Source: Hymenobacter convexus (lineage in GTDB: Bacteria; Bacteroidota; Bacteroidia; Cytophagales; Hymenobacteraceae). Taken from it: 64,000 nucleotides of DNA. This document shows positions 19,668 to 28,289 of this stretch, in pieces; position 1 is the stretch's first letter, and the number at the start of each line of letters is the position of its first letter. The stretch is taken from assembly GCF_030580955.1 (NCBI RefSeq), contig NZ_JAUQON010000001.1, forward strand, positions 496,001-560,000, read 5' to 3'. Position numbers and translations under genes: made by a program. Under the pieces are notes generated by a model, which was given only the letters and a program-made list of their open reading frames with translations, ran no database searches and was not told the DNA's origin.

Positions 19668-20528
19668 CTAGCGCACCAGGTACTTCACGCCACTCAGCGC
19701 CAGCGTCTGGGCGTGCACTACCCGGGGGGCGCTGGTGCCGGCCACGCGGGCCTCGCCGGGCTGGGCGGTGCGCAGGTTGCCGGTGGCTTCCAGGGCGGCG
19801 CCCACGGTCAGCTTGTCGCCGAGCTGCTCCAGGGCCGAGGGCGGCAGCTGCACCACGGTCTGGTCGCTGAGCACCACGCCCCGCACGCGGCCTTTGGGGT
19901 CGCGCCGCAGCTCCTTGATGGTGCCTTTGGCGGTGGCGGTTTCGGGCGTAGGCGGGGTGCTGGGGCGCACGGGCGGCGTGTCGTTGATGGTCTGGCCGCC
20001 GCTGGTCAGGCTCACGAAGCGGAAGTGGGAGCGGCCGTCGGGGCCGGTGTGGCGCACGCCGCTCACCGTCACGGCGCTGCCGGCTTTGGCGGCGGCCTGC
20101 AGCTGCTGGCCCAGGTGGCGCGGGAAGCGCACGGTGTCCACGGCGCCGCTTTCGGGTTTCAGAATGAAGGCGTCGTACACCTGCTCGTCGTTGTTGGCCA
20201 CGTAGCTGCTCAGGGTGCCGCGCACGTCGGTGATGGTTTGCAGGCCGCCGCGCTCGCCGCGGGGTCCGGGGCCGCGTTCACCGCGGGGGCCGCCCGGGCC
20301 GGGGCCGCGCTCGCCGCGGGGGCCACGGGGCGGGCGGGGGCCGTCGGGGCCTTCCGGGCCGTCGCCGTCGGCGGGCGGCGGGGGCGGAGTGGCGAGGTTG
20401 CCGGCCGTGGCTTTGGCCGATTTTGAGGTTTTGGTTTTGACTTTGGTCGTGGTTTGGGCATCGGCCTGAATGGTGCCGGCGAGCAGGGCGGCAGCCAGCA
20501 GGGCCACCGAATAAAAGGGCTTGTTCAT
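19668..20528 (-). CDS. Secreted protein with collagen-like Gly-Pro segment and OB-fold-like repeats
   Basis: A 286-residue protein with signal peptide (1-24, ending ADA). Residues about 30-45 are Lys/Ser/Thr-rich, and about 47-95 form a Pro/Gly/Arg segment with collagen-like units such as GPRGERGPGP. Two related beta-rich modules follow (about 97-185 and 200-286) with ITDVRGTLSSY and TAKGTIKELRRDPKGRVRGV, resembling small OB-fold domains. It is first of three same-strand genes (this protein, regulator, kinase), separated by family B elements, so it may report to or be controlled by the two-component system. The collagen-like part is too irregular to be sure of triple-helix formation. Function unknown. 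Confidence 0.72.
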   Translation of the reverse strand: MNKPFYSVALLAAALLAGTIQADAQTTTKVKTKTSKSAKATAGNLATPPPPPADGDGPEGPDGPRPPRGPRGERGPGPGGPRGERGPGPRGERGGLQTITDVRGTLSSYVANNDEQVYDAFILKPESGAVDTVRFPRHLGQQLQAAAKAGSAVTVSGVRHTGPDGRSHFRFVSLTSGGQTINDTPPVRPSTPPTPETATAKGTIKELRRDPKGRVRGVVLSDQTVVQLPPSALEQLGDKLTVGAALEATGNLRTAQPGEARVAGTSAPRVVHAQTLALSGVKYLVR

Positions 20529-20781
20529 GGGAATTGATAAAGTTGGGTTGAAAAGATGAGTCGTCAGTGTCGGCGAGCCCCGGTTGCTCTTCCGACGCTA
20601 CAAAATTTCTACCGCGCCCTGAGGCCGGGCTGAAGGCCACATTAATTTTTCTTCAGCTGTTTCAGCTGCCGCTCAACTACACCAAAATCAACGGCTGAAA
20701 AATGAGTAACAAGCTGATTATTTAATTTCTATATTGCTGGCAAGCTGCCGCGCCGCTGCGGCCCCGATTCCCGCAATGCTT

Positions 20782-22296
20782 ATGAAAAACGGCTACTGGC
20801 TATTCCTTCTACTGTTCACGCTAACGGCCCGGGGGCAAAACTTCCGCCCATTCCGGCCTGGGGTTGCTTACGAATTCAGCCAAGCGGGCAGCGATTCGCT
20901 CTACTCGCTGCGGCTGGAGCGCGGCGGTGAAGGACTGGGAAACGACTCCGCTTATTTCTTCAATTCCCGCGTTGGTCCTAACCTGGGAGCGGTTTCTACG
21001 CCGAATTGCCGCTATTGCCGCTATTCGGACAATCTGTTTGGTGGCTATTTAGGCATTCTTCGCGCCGGCAGCATGCAGGTAGAATACCAGTTAGTTTTTG
21101 GCGACTATGGCAATCTGCAGTATTTCAGACAGTTCGTGCTGCGCCCGCGCTATCCGCTAAATCAGCCATGGGGGCTATACGGACTGGGAAGTGTCGAAAC
21201 GGCTAGCGTTACGGCGCGCGGCCTGGCCACAGTGCTGGGGCAAGTCGATTCGGTGGTAACCATCACGTCGTCGGCCGGCAAAGTCTGGCGGCTTAGCAAA
21301 AACAATGGCTTGGTAGAAGGCCCTTCGCTGCGCGATGTGCGGCTGCGGACCGCCAGCCGGGTGCGGCAGCTGGTGCTGAGCGCGGTGCCCAGCCGTCGCC
21401 TGGGCACCGCGCAGCTCACGCCCCAGGCCATCTACAATTTTCAGCCCGGCGATGCCTTTTGGTACAATGCCTATGACTTTAATCTCGCCGCGCCCGCGCC
21501 TTCGCCCTACCTCTACAACTACACGTACGTGGACAGCGTCCTCTCGCGGACGGCCAGCCGCACGGGCGACACGCTGACGTACCGCATTTGGCATTGCGAG
21601 TCCAACCGGCAGACTTATCCCCAGATTTTGACAGTAGTCATCTCCAGCCGGACGATGCCCCGCCTGGCCTACGGCACCGGCGAATACGTGCCCAACGGTC
21701 CTCAGCAGCCCTCGGGCGGCGTGCTGCGCGATGCCAGCCGTTCGGTACCGTGGAGCCAGCGGGCCGTGTGGCGCTACGATGGCCGTTATAGTTGGAGCGG
21801 GGGTAGTTTCAGCACCCCACCCAACGACTCGGTTTGTCTGCAAAGGCCGTGCGTCGACTGCGAGCTTTATGTGACTTACGCTGCCGGGCTGGGCCAAACC
21901 AACCGCATTGAATACAATACCTCCTGCTGCACCGTCGCTACCAACCTGATTGGCTACCGCAAAGGCACCGAGCGTTGGGGCACCACCCCGCGGCCGACTT
22001 GCCGGCCCCTGGCCGCCGCCGCCCGCCGCCCGGCCGTCACCACAGCCGCTTTCCCCAATCCTTTCGGGGAAGAATTATCCGTCGCCTTCACCCTGGTGCA
22101 TTCCCAAGCCGTGGCCCTCACGCTGCACGACGGGCTGGGCCGCGTGGTGCTCGCCCGACCCGCGGCACCGTTGCCAGGCGGCAAGCAGCAGCTAGTGCTG
22201 CCCACCGCCAGCTTGCCTGCGGGCGTGTACAGCCTGCACCTGCGCTTCGAGGGCGAAGGCCGCACCGAAGTGTTGAGGGTGCTAAAAGCGCAGTAG
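20782..22296 (+). CDS. Secreted protein with T9SS sorting domain, unknown function
   Basis: A 504-residue protein I cannot assign to a family. The ATG at 20782 starts a signal peptide (about 1-19, ending ARG before QNFRPF). The central part is rich in aromatic residues and Arg, with several cysteines (CRYC; later CLQRPCVDC and SCC). The C-terminal 80 residues are a T9SS type A domain beginning AAFPNPF and ending in a short basic strand. A weak -7-like TATATTG sits about 46 bases upstream. It is divergent from the collagen-like gene. Codon use is slightly less GC-rich than its neighbours. Confidence 0.75.
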   Translation: MKNGYWLFLLLFTLTARGQNFRPFRPGVAYEFSQAGSDSLYSLRLERGGEGLGNDSAYFFNSRVGPNLGAVSTPNCRYCRYSDNLFGGYLGILRAGSMQVEYQLVFGDYGNLQYFRQFVLRPRYPLNQPWGLYGLGSVETASVTARGLATVLGQVDSVVTITSSAGKVWRLSKNNGLVEGPSLRDVRLRTASRVRQLVLSAVPSRRLGTAQLTPQAIYNFQPGDAFWYNAYDFNLAAPAPSPYLYNYTYVDSVLSRTASRTGDTLTYRIWHCESNRQTYPQILTVVISSRTMPRLAYGTGEYVPNGPQQPSGGVLRDASRSVPWSQRAVWRYDGRYSWSGGSFSTPPNDSVCLQRPCVDCELYVTYAAGLGQTNRIEYNTSCCTVATNLIGYRKGTERWGTTPRPTCRPLAAAARRPAVTTAAFPNPFGEELSVAFTLVHSQAVALTLHDGLGRVVLARPAAPLPGGKQQLVLPTASLPAGVYSLHLRFEGEGRTEVLRVLKAQ

Positions 22297-22308
22297 CCGC
22301 GCCCGTTT

Positions 22309-22683
22309 TTACCACTTCTTGAAAATCACATACACCGCCGCCACCAGCAGCGCGAAGCCGGCCACGTGGTTCCAGCCCAGCTTGTCGGTTTTGAAGATGA
22401 ACACCGCGCACAGCGTGAACACCGTGAGCGTAATCACCTCCTGAATCACTTTGAGCTGGAAGAGGCTGAATGGGCCGCCGTTTTCCACGAAGCCCAGCCG
22501 GTTGGCCGGCACCTGGAAAATGTATTCGAACAAAGCCAGCCCCCAACTCACCATAATGACGCCAAATATGCCCAATTTGGCAAACCAGGCCATTTTCTTG
22601 AACAAGTGCAGGTGCCCGTACCAGGCAAACGTCATGAACAGGTTGGAAATGGTGAGCAGGAGGAGGGAGTAAACGCCTTTCAT
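22309..22683 (-). CDS. DUF486 family small membrane protein (DMT-like)
   Basis: A 124-residue integral membrane protein with four predicted helices, ending FKKW. The sequence from LLLLTISNLFMTFAWYGHL and the segment FEYIFQVPANRLG are typical of DUF486, a DMT-superfamily-related family. The ATG at 22683 (MKGVYSLLLL) fits the family N-terminus. Substrate unknown; small DMT proteins export drugs or metabolites. It converges with the T9SS gene, 12 bases from its stop, and is divergent from the potassium channel. Confidence 0.87.
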   Translation of the reverse strand: MKGVYSLLLLTISNLFMTFAWYGHLHLFKKMAWFAKLGIFGVIMVSWGLALFEYIFQVPANRLGFVENGGPFSLFQLKVIQEVITLTVFTLCAVFIFKTDKLGWNHVAGFALLVAAVYVIFKKW

Positions 22684-22704
22684 GGTGGACTGGTGGAACA
22701 AATT

Positions 22705-22807
22705 AGAACGTCATGCTGAGCTTGTCGAAGCATCTCTACTGTTGAAGCAATTCAATCGTTGCAACGAAGCGGTAGAGATGCTTCGACTGCGCTCAGCAAG
22801 ACGTTCT
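22705..22807. repeat. Palindromic intergenic element, family B, copy 3 (mixed arms)
   Basis: Outer arms AGAACGTCATGCTGAGC and GCTCAGCAAGACGTTCT. The left arm carries GAGCTTGTCGAAG, the right carries CTTCGACTGCGCTC, so the middles belong to two different sub-types and do not pair. It fills most of the 160-base gap between two divergent start codons. Confidence 0.88.
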
Positions 22808-22843
22808 TTTATTTTGTTACCCACCAACTCACCAATCCACCCC

Positions 22844-23755
22844 ATGCCCACGCTCGACCCCGGCATCGGCGAAAAATTCTCGCGCCGCACCCAGCGCGCC
22901 ATCAACCACGACGGCACCTTCAACGTGCGGCGGCGCGGCGGCCCGCACCAGCACGACCCGTACCAGTGGCTCATCACCATGCCATGGTGGCCGTTTATCG
23001 GCGTGGTGGTGGTATTTTTCACGGTGCTGAACGTGGGCTTTGCGCTGGCTTACCTTATACTGGGGCTCGACGACCTGCCCGGCGTGGCGGCCCCGCACGG
23101 CTGGTGGCAGGACTTTCTCAGCGCCCTGTTTTTCTCCATTCAAACCTTCACCTCCGTAGGCTACGGGCACGTGTACCCGGGCAGCAACGGCACCGGCTTC
23201 CTCTCCAGCGTGGAGGCGTTGGTGGGCGTGCTCACTTTCGCGCTGGCCACGGGTTTGCTCTACGGGCGGTTTTCGCGGCCCACGGCGCGCATTCTGTTCA
23301 GCCGCACGGCCCTCATCAGCCGCCGGGCCGACGGCACGCCCTGCTTGCAGTTCCGCATCGCCAACCTGCGCAACAGCATCCTCATCGACCTGCAGGCCCG
23401 CGTGCTGCTCAAAACCGTGGACCAAGCCACCCACGACCAGCGCTACGACCTACTACCCCTGGAACGCAGCAGCATCAGCTTCTTCCCCCTCACCTGGACG
23501 CTGGTGCACGACATCACCCCGGAAAGCCCCCTCCACGAGCTCCAGCCCGACGATTACGCGCGCCTTGGCATCGAAATCATCATCCAGCTGAAAGGCTACG
23601 ACGACACCTTTGCCCAGGACGTGCACGCCCGCAACTCCTACACCCACGACGAAATTGAGTGGCACCGCCGCTTCATCCGGGCCTACGAAGTGGGCGATGA
23701 CGGCATCGCCGTCGTCAACCTGGACCAGGTACACAACACGGAAGCGTTGGGCTAA
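22844..23755 (+). CDS. Inward-rectifier-type potassium channel (KirBac-like)
   Basis: A 303-residue protein with two transmembrane helices (about 51-73 and 118-140) flanking a pore helix and the selectivity filter TSVGYG (103-108), then a cytoplasmic immunoglobulin-like Kir domain (about 150-290) with FRIANLRNS and YDDTFAQDVHARNSY. This is the prokaryotic Kir channel layout, a tetrameric potassium channel of the inner membrane. The ATG at 22844 begins MPTLDPGIGEKFSRR; the frame upstream only runs through the palindromic element. The filter is canonical, so selective potassium conduction is expected. Confidence 0.93.
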   Translation: MPTLDPGIGEKFSRRTQRAINHDGTFNVRRRGGPHQHDPYQWLITMPWWPFIGVVVVFFTVLNVGFALAYLILGLDDLPGVAAPHGWWQDFLSALFFSIQTFTSVGYGHVYPGSNGTGFLSSVEALVGVLTFALATGLLYGRFSRPTARILFSRTALISRRADGTPCLQFRIANLRNSILIDLQARVLLKTVDQATHDQRYDLLPLERSSISFFPLTWTLVHDITPESPLHELQPDDYARLGIEIIIQLKGYDDTFAQDVHARNSYTHDEIEWHRRFIRAYEVGDDGIAVVNLDQVHNTEALG

Positions 23756-23790
23756 CGCCTGTTTTGCTCCGCAATGACAGGCGGAACCGG

Positions 23791-24768
23791 TTACTCGTCG
23801 TGGCCCGGCGCCGATACCGCCGGCTTCACCGCCAGCTCCTTGGCTTCGCGCTCCAGGCGCTGCTGCTCTTTTTCCGAGGGCGTGTAGGGCAACTGGCGCA
23901 AGTCGGGCGAGCCGCCATCTACCCAGCAGGTAAACCAGAAATCGCCGATGAGGGCGGCCGCGTAGCGCATCTGGCGCTCCACCTGCCCGTTGAGGCGGGT
24001 GTGGTAGGCCCGGCTGAACTCGCGCGAGTAGGCCCGTACCGTATTATTGCCGCGCTGCTCGTAGCCAAATTTCTGGTCACCCGACATTTGCGCCGTCAGC
24101 TGCTTCTCGAACAGGAGTACCGAATCGACGGCGGCGTGCGAGCGAATGACGGCCGCCCAGATGGCATTGGTCGGGTTCTCCAGGTATTCGGCCTTGCCCG
24201 AAAACAGGTCGTAATCGGCGCTCAGCAGCTCGGGCAGCCGCGATTCCCACAGCCCGTGGATGCCGCGCTGGCCCGTGAGCTGGCCGTTGTAGTTGCGGGT
24301 GGTGTGCAGCGGCACGCAGGCATCGGCCACGTAGTGCCCCAGGTCGGCCGAGAGGCTGAGAATGCGGTCGGTATCCTTGGCCTTAAAGGCGGCCGTGAGC
24401 TTGTTTTTCATCGCCACCACGTTCCAGGGCACAATGCCGTGGCGTTGCAGCGAGTCTTCGCCGTAGCGGGCCACGGCATCGGCGTACTTGCGCGGGAGCT
24501 TGTACTCGGCGCTGTCGCCGTAGCGGTCCACGTCCAGAAAGTGTTTCGGCGCCTCATCCGGCACCACGGTGCGGCGCGAGTCGGGGCGGGTGGCGTTCAC
24601 CGTCAGGTAGTCGATGTTGGCCTTGTAAAAGCCAATCATGCCGGGCGGCAAGGTGTACACCGCCAGCCGGTTGAGCAGCCGGTGGCCGAAAAACCCCCAC
24701 GCCTGCGCCCGATGAGCCACAAACACCAGCGGCAAACAAATCAGCAGAAAGTAACCGTATTTTTTCAC
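23791..24768 (-). CDS. Zinc-dependent phospholipase C / S1-P1 nuclease-like secreted protein
   Basis: A 325-residue protein with signal peptide 1-23 and mature N-terminus W24-GFFGHR. In the phospholipase C/P1 nuclease superfamily the first mature residue is a Trp that binds zinc; further ligands fit APKHFLDVD, SADLGHYVADACVPLHTT and HGLWE. This supports a three-zinc active site acting on phospholipids or nucleic acids in the periplasm. I chose the GTG at 24768 (MKKYGYFLL) because it gives a normal signal peptide; the frame runs three codons further to a TTG. It ends 35 bases from the channel gene, which faces it. Confidence 0.87.
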   Translation of the reverse strand: MKKYGYFLLICLPLVFVAHRAQAWGFFGHRLLNRLAVYTLPPGMIGFYKANIDYLTVNATRPDSRRTVVPDEAPKHFLDVDRYGDSAEYKLPRKYADAVARYGEDSLQRHGIVPWNVVAMKNKLTAAFKAKDTDRILSLSADLGHYVADACVPLHTTRNYNGQLTGQRGIHGLWESRLPELLSADYDLFSGKAEYLENPTNAIWAAVIRSHAAVDSVLLFEKQLTAQMSGDQKFGYEQRGNNTVRAYSREFSRAYHTRLNGQVERQMRYAAALIGDFWFTCWVDGGSPDLRQLPYTPSEKEQQRLEREAKELAVKPAVSAPGHDE

Positions 24769-24833
24769 GGCTAACAAGATACGGACTTGGCTGCGTAACT
24801 AATGCGTAACTAATCAAAGAAATAATATAAAAA

Positions 24834-24923
24834 CTGTCATCCTGAGCGCAGCGAAGGACCTTCTCACGACTGAACAGCGGGCGTTCGAACGTGATAAGGT
24901 CCTTCACTACGCTCAGGATGACA
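24834..24923. repeat. Palindromic intergenic element, family A, copy 3
   Basis: Arms CTGTCATCCTGAGCGCAGCG and CGCTCAGGATGACAAG pair with minor mismatches (CTTCACTACGC on the right). The centre contains a second nested pairing around GTTCGAAC. It lies between peptide deformylase and the phospholipase gene, both on the minus strand. Confidence 0.88.
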
Positions 24924-24934
24924 AGAAAGGAGGC

Positions 24935-25543
24935 CTACCGCCGCTTGCCGTCGCCGGCAAACTTCATGCGGTAGTCGTGTTTCACGTCGCCCTTGCTGAT
25001 GCGGGCCAGCTTGCCCTTCAGCAGCTGCTTCTTGAAGCCCGAGAGCTTATCGGTAAACAGGATGCCTTCCAAATGGTCGTACTCGTGCTGAATGATGCGC
25101 GCCGCCATGCCCGAAAACGCTTCTTCGTGCACCTGGCGGTTTTCGTCCTCGTAGCGCAGCACGATGTCCGCGTGGCGCGTCACCAGCTCCCGCACGCCGG
25201 GAATGCTGAGGCAACCTTCCTCGAAGCCCCATTCTTCGCCGGTTTCGCTCACCATCTGCGGGTTGATGAAGGCGCGCTTGATACCCTGCTCGGGCACTTC
25301 GCCTTCTTCCAGCTCGGCCAGGTCTTCCTCGTCCAGCTCCACCATCGGGGTCGAATCCATCACAAACAGCCGGATGGCCTTGCCAATCTGGGGCGCGGCC
25401 AGGCCTACGCCGTGGGCATAGTACATGGTTTCGTACATGTCGGCGATGAGCTGCTGCAGCTCGGCGGCGGGCAGGTCGGCGGGCAGGTTTTTGGCTTTGG
25501 TTTTCAGCACGGGGTCGCCGATGGCGACAATGGAGTAAATCAT
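24935..25543 (-). CDS. def: Peptide deformylase
   Basis: A 202-residue peptide deformylase, which removes the N-formyl group from nascent proteins. All three motifs are present: GVGLAAPQIG (45-54), EEGCLSIP with metal ligand C111, and QHEYDHLEG with H153, E154 and H157. Between the first and second motifs is an acidic insertion (about 66-86) rich in Glu, Asp and Leu. The ATG at 25543 gives MIYSIVAIGDPVLK, the usual start. Gene order ruvX, def on the same strand with a family B element between them is consistent with cotranscription but not proof of it. Confidence 0.97.
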   Translation of the reverse strand: MIYSIVAIGDPVLKTKAKNLPADLPAAELQQLIADMYETMYYAHGVGLAAPQIGKAIRLFVMDSTPMVELDEEDLAELEEGEVPEQGIKRAFINPQMVSETGEEWGFEEGCLSIPGVRELVTRHADIVLRYEDENRQVHEEAFSGMAARIIQHEYDHLEGILFTDKLSGFKKQLLKGKLARISKGDVKHDYRMKFAGDGKRR

Positions 25544-25568
25544 GGCAATGGTCGGTTTTAAAGCAGAG

Positions 25569-25665
25569 CGGTCATGCTGAGCGCAGTCGAAGCATCTCTA
25601 CCGCAGTGGTAATCAAACGAAATAGTGTTGCGGTAGAGATGCTTCGACTGCGCTCAGCATGACCG
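25569..25665. repeat. Palindromic intergenic element, family B, copy 4
   Basis: Arms CGGTCATGCTGAGCGCAG and their exact complement, ending CGGTCAT/ATGACCG, run perfectly through GCATCTCTACCGC. The outermost CGG/CCG pair replaces the AAC/GTT of other copies on both sides. It lies between def and ruvX. Confidence 0.92.
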
Positions 25666-25677
25666 CCAGATTAAAGG

Positions 25678-26103
25678 TTAAACTTCCCGCATCAGCGGCG
25701 ATTCAAGAAAAGACTGCAGAATAATAGTGGCGCTGATGCGGTCCACCGTGGCTTTGTCGCGCCGGGCCTTCTGGCCAAGGCCGCCGGCCAGCATGGTGGC
25801 GTGCGCCATGCGCGAGGTAAACCGCTCGTCCAGCTCGTGGATGGGCACCTCGGGCAGGGCGCGGCGCAGCGTGCGCAGCAGGCCCACCACGGCGCTGGTC
25901 ACGTCGGTAGGCTCGTTGAGCAGGGTGCGCGGCATGCCCACCACAATGGCCCGCAGCTGCTCGCGCAGGTGGTAGGCCTGCACGTAGGCCAGCAGGTCCT
26001 TGCTATGAATGGTTTCCAGCGGCGAGGCTATCAGGCCCAGCGGGTCGGTCACGGCGAGGCCCACGCGCTTGTTTCCGTAATCGATGGCAAGAATGCGGCC
26101 CAT
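25678..26103 (-). CDS. ruvX: Holliday junction resolvase-like protein RuvX (YqgF)
   Basis: A 141-residue RNase H-fold protein of the YqgF/RuvX family. The N-terminal ILAIDYGNKRVGLAV carries the first catalytic Asp; VVGMPRTL and the C-terminal DKATVDRISATIILQ supply the remaining conserved positions. The family processes the 5' end of pre-16S rRNA and has been proposed as a Holliday junction resolvase. The ATG at 26103 was chosen over upstream in-frame codons because a good promoter (TTG, 18-base spacer, TATCTTTG) ends 52 bases before it. Confidence 0.93.
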   Translation of the reverse strand: MGRILAIDYGNKRVGLAVTDPLGLIASPLETIHSKDLLAYVQAYHLREQLRAIVVGMPRTLLNEPTDVTSAVVGLLRTLRRALPEVPIHELDERFTSRMAHATMLAGGLGQKARRDKATVDRISATIILQSFLESPLMREV

Positions 26104-26154
26104 GTGCCCGGGGTGATAAAGCGAAAGAGGTGGTAGCAACCAGCGTTGCGGCTG

Positions 26155-26183
26155 CAAAGATACGGAAGGGGGGAGGGCGGCAA
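26155..26183 (-). promoter_or_regulatory. Bacteroidota-type promoter for ruvX
   Basis: On the minus strand TTG (26183-26181) is followed after 18 bases by TATCTTTG (26162-26155), matching the Bacteroidota -33/-7 pattern. The -7 box ends 52 bases before the ruvX ATG. This is the best two-part promoter match I found in the window. Confidence 0.65.
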
Positions 26184-26523
26184 TCCAAAGCTCATCCGTT
26201 GGCGTAATACACCTCCTGCCAACGCGCCCGCGCTGGCTTTGTAAAAGCCCTAACTCACCGGGAAATAAAACGGATTCATCGAAACAGATTCATGTCGGTA
26301 TAAATAAAGTTACAAATTGCATTCGAATTTCAATGGCTTATTACGCTGCATTGTAATTGTAATATGGCGGTAAACAGCTGCTTTATTTGCTTTTTGAGAG
26401 TAATATGATGGATTTATTTTAGAAATAGCGTTTTGTATTTGTTTGATGCTTTTCAACTAAGAAAATTTCAATAGTTTTGACTTTCATTAAGCGTTATTCT
26501 ATTCTTACACTTCTATACTTCTA
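26184..26523. other. AT-rich intergenic region upstream of the C-terminal processing protease
   Basis: From about 26265 to 26523 the sequence is far more AT-rich than its surroundings (14 G/C in the 60 bases 26401-26460). It contains a -7 box for the downstream protease but no gene I can recognise. Such a low-GC leader is unusual here and could be a promoter or regulatory region, or an unrecognised insertion. Confidence 0.5.
26472..26479 (+). promoter_or_regulatory. -7 box TAGTTTTG for the S41 protease
   Basis: An exact TAnnTTTG match ending 44 bases before the ATG at 26524. The nearest upstream TTTG (26442-26445) is too far for normal spacing, so the -33 element is uncertain. Confidence 0.5.
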
Positions 26524-28197
26524 ATGTCCGGCCTTTTCTCCGCTGTTCCCAAAAATGGGCGGCCCGCCGCGTCATCGCGGCGCGGCTGGCTTCGACAAGC
26601 TGCCTTGCTGGTGCTGGCCATGGGCTGCGGGGTGCTGGTGGCCAACAACCCCTTCCGGCCCTCTTCCGAAAACCCCGACGCTACGGCCCGCGGCTACCTG
26701 CGCTTCAAGGAAATCCTGAGCTACGTGGACCGCGACTACGCCGATTCCGTCGACACCGAAGGCCTGGCCGACTACGCCGTGGTGCAGATGCTGGAAAAGC
26801 TCGACCCGCACTCCGTTTACATTCCGGCCCGCGACCGGGAAAAAACCGACGCCTTCCTGCAAAGCGACTACGACGGCGTAGGCATCGAATTCAACGTTTT
26901 CCGCGATACCATGACGGTGGTGGCCCCGCTCAGCGGCGGCCCGGCCGAGCAAGCCGGCGTGCAGCCCGGCGACCAGATTCTAAGCATCGCCGGCAAGCGC
27001 GTGTCGGGCGCCCACCTCAGCACGGCCCGGCTCAGCGAGCTGCTACGGGGCCCGCGCGGCAGCAGCCTCGCCCTGGAGCTGCGCCGCCGGCACCTGGCCC
27101 AGCCGCTGCGCCTGAGCATTGCGCGCAGCCGCATTGCCAACTCTTCCATTGATGCGGCCTACCTGGTGGATGACCAAACCGGCTACATCAAGGTGAGCCG
27201 TTTTGCTTCGAATACCTACGACGAGTTCAAGGCCGCGCTGGTCGACCTGCGCCGGCAGGGCCTCACGCGCCTCGTGCTCGACCTGCGCGGCAACCCCGGC
27301 GGCTACCTCGACCGCGCCACCCGCCTGGCCGATGAGTTCATCGGCGGCTCGCGCAAAATCGTGTACACCGACGGCAAGGGCGAACAGTACGACTCGCAGA
27401 CCTACGCCAAAGTAGCTGGCGAATTCGAGGAAGGCGCCCTGGTATTGCTGGTGGACGAAGGCAGCGCCTCGGCCGCCGAAGTGGTGGCCGGCGCCCTGCA
27501 AGACCACGACCGCGCCATTCTAGTGGGCCGCCGCACCTTCGGCAAGGGCCTCGTGCAGCAGCCCATTGCCTTGAGCGACGGCGGCGAGCTGCGTCTCACC
27601 ATTGCCCGCTACTACACGCCGGCGGGCCGCTCCATTCAGAAGCCCTACGGCGCCAACTACGCCGAATACAGCGCCGACGTGGCCAACCGCGCCGCCCGCG
27701 GCGAGCTGCAGTCGGCCGACAGCATTCGCTTTGCCAAGGAGTTGAAATTCCGTACCGACCACGGCCGGGTGGTGTACGGCGGCGGCGGCATCATGCCCGA
27801 TGTATTCGTGCCGCAGGATTCGGTGGCGCACTCGGCTTACTACACCAAGCTGCTGGCCCACGGCGTGGCCCGCGCCTTCGCCCTGAACTTTTACCAAGGC
27901 CACAAAGCCGAGCTGGAGGGCCTGCGCTTCGAGCAGTTCAACGCCACGTTCCGCATCTCCGATGCGCAACTGCTGAGCCTCGCTGCCCAGGCCGCTCAGG
28001 ACGGCGTGAAGGCCGATGTGGCCACCGTACGCCGCTGCGCGCCGCTGCTGCGCAATCAGCTCAAAGCTTACATCGCCCGCAGCGCCTACGGCTTGGTGCC
28101 CTACTACACCGTGCTGCGCGAGCAGGACGCCGAATTGCAAAGCGCCCTGCACGCTGTGAGCGACAGCTCGGCCCAGTTGGCGCTGCTGGGGAAGTAG
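26524..28197 (+). CDS. S41 family C-terminal processing peptidase
   Basis: A 557-residue membrane-anchored protease: an N-terminal hydrophobic segment (about 25-42), a PDZ domain (about 105-190, YDGVGIEFNV to LRRRHLAQ) and an S41 catalytic domain. The catalytic pair is Ser316 in GSASAAE and Lys341 in FGKG, 25 residues apart as in E. coli Prc. These enzymes cleave periplasmic proteins at their C-termini, helping envelope maturation and quality control. The C-terminal 150 residues are helical and not catalytic. The ATG follows a TAGTTTTG -7 box by 44 bases. Confidence 0.94.
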   Translation: MSGLFSAVPKNGRPAASSRRGWLRQAALLVLAMGCGVLVANNPFRPSSENPDATARGYLRFKEILSYVDRDYADSVDTEGLADYAVVQMLEKLDPHSVYIPARDREKTDAFLQSDYDGVGIEFNVFRDTMTVVAPLSGGPAEQAGVQPGDQILSIAGKRVSGAHLSTARLSELLRGPRGSSLALELRRRHLAQPLRLSIARSRIANSSIDAAYLVDDQTGYIKVSRFASNTYDEFKAALVDLRRQGLTRLVLDLRGNPGGYLDRATRLADEFIGGSRKIVYTDGKGEQYDSQTYAKVAGEFEEGALVLLVDEGSASAAEVVAGALQDHDRAILVGRRTFGKGLVQQPIALSDGGELRLTIARYYTPAGRSIQKPYGANYAEYSADVANRAARGELQSADSIRFAKELKFRTDHGRVVYGGGGIMPDVFVPQDSVAHSAYYTKLLAHGVARAFALNFYQGHKAELEGLRFEQFNATFRISDAQLLSLAAQAAQDGVKADVATVRRCAPLLRNQLKAYIARSAYGLVPYYTVLREQDAELQSALHAVSDSSAQLALLGK

Positions 28198-28289
28198 GGT
28201 AGGGGGGCACTGCTTCGTCGCGCTGGCAATGACGGGAGGTACTCGTAACTTCACGGGCCCAACCCACCCCTGAAATCCCACCCCGAACC

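Noticed and set aside
28198..28260. CACTGCTTCGTCGCGCTGGCAATGACG upstream region considered as another full repeat
   Set aside because: Only one arm-like piece is present (and a similar CCGCAATGACA fragment at about 23770); no second arm can be paired, so I do not list it as an element.
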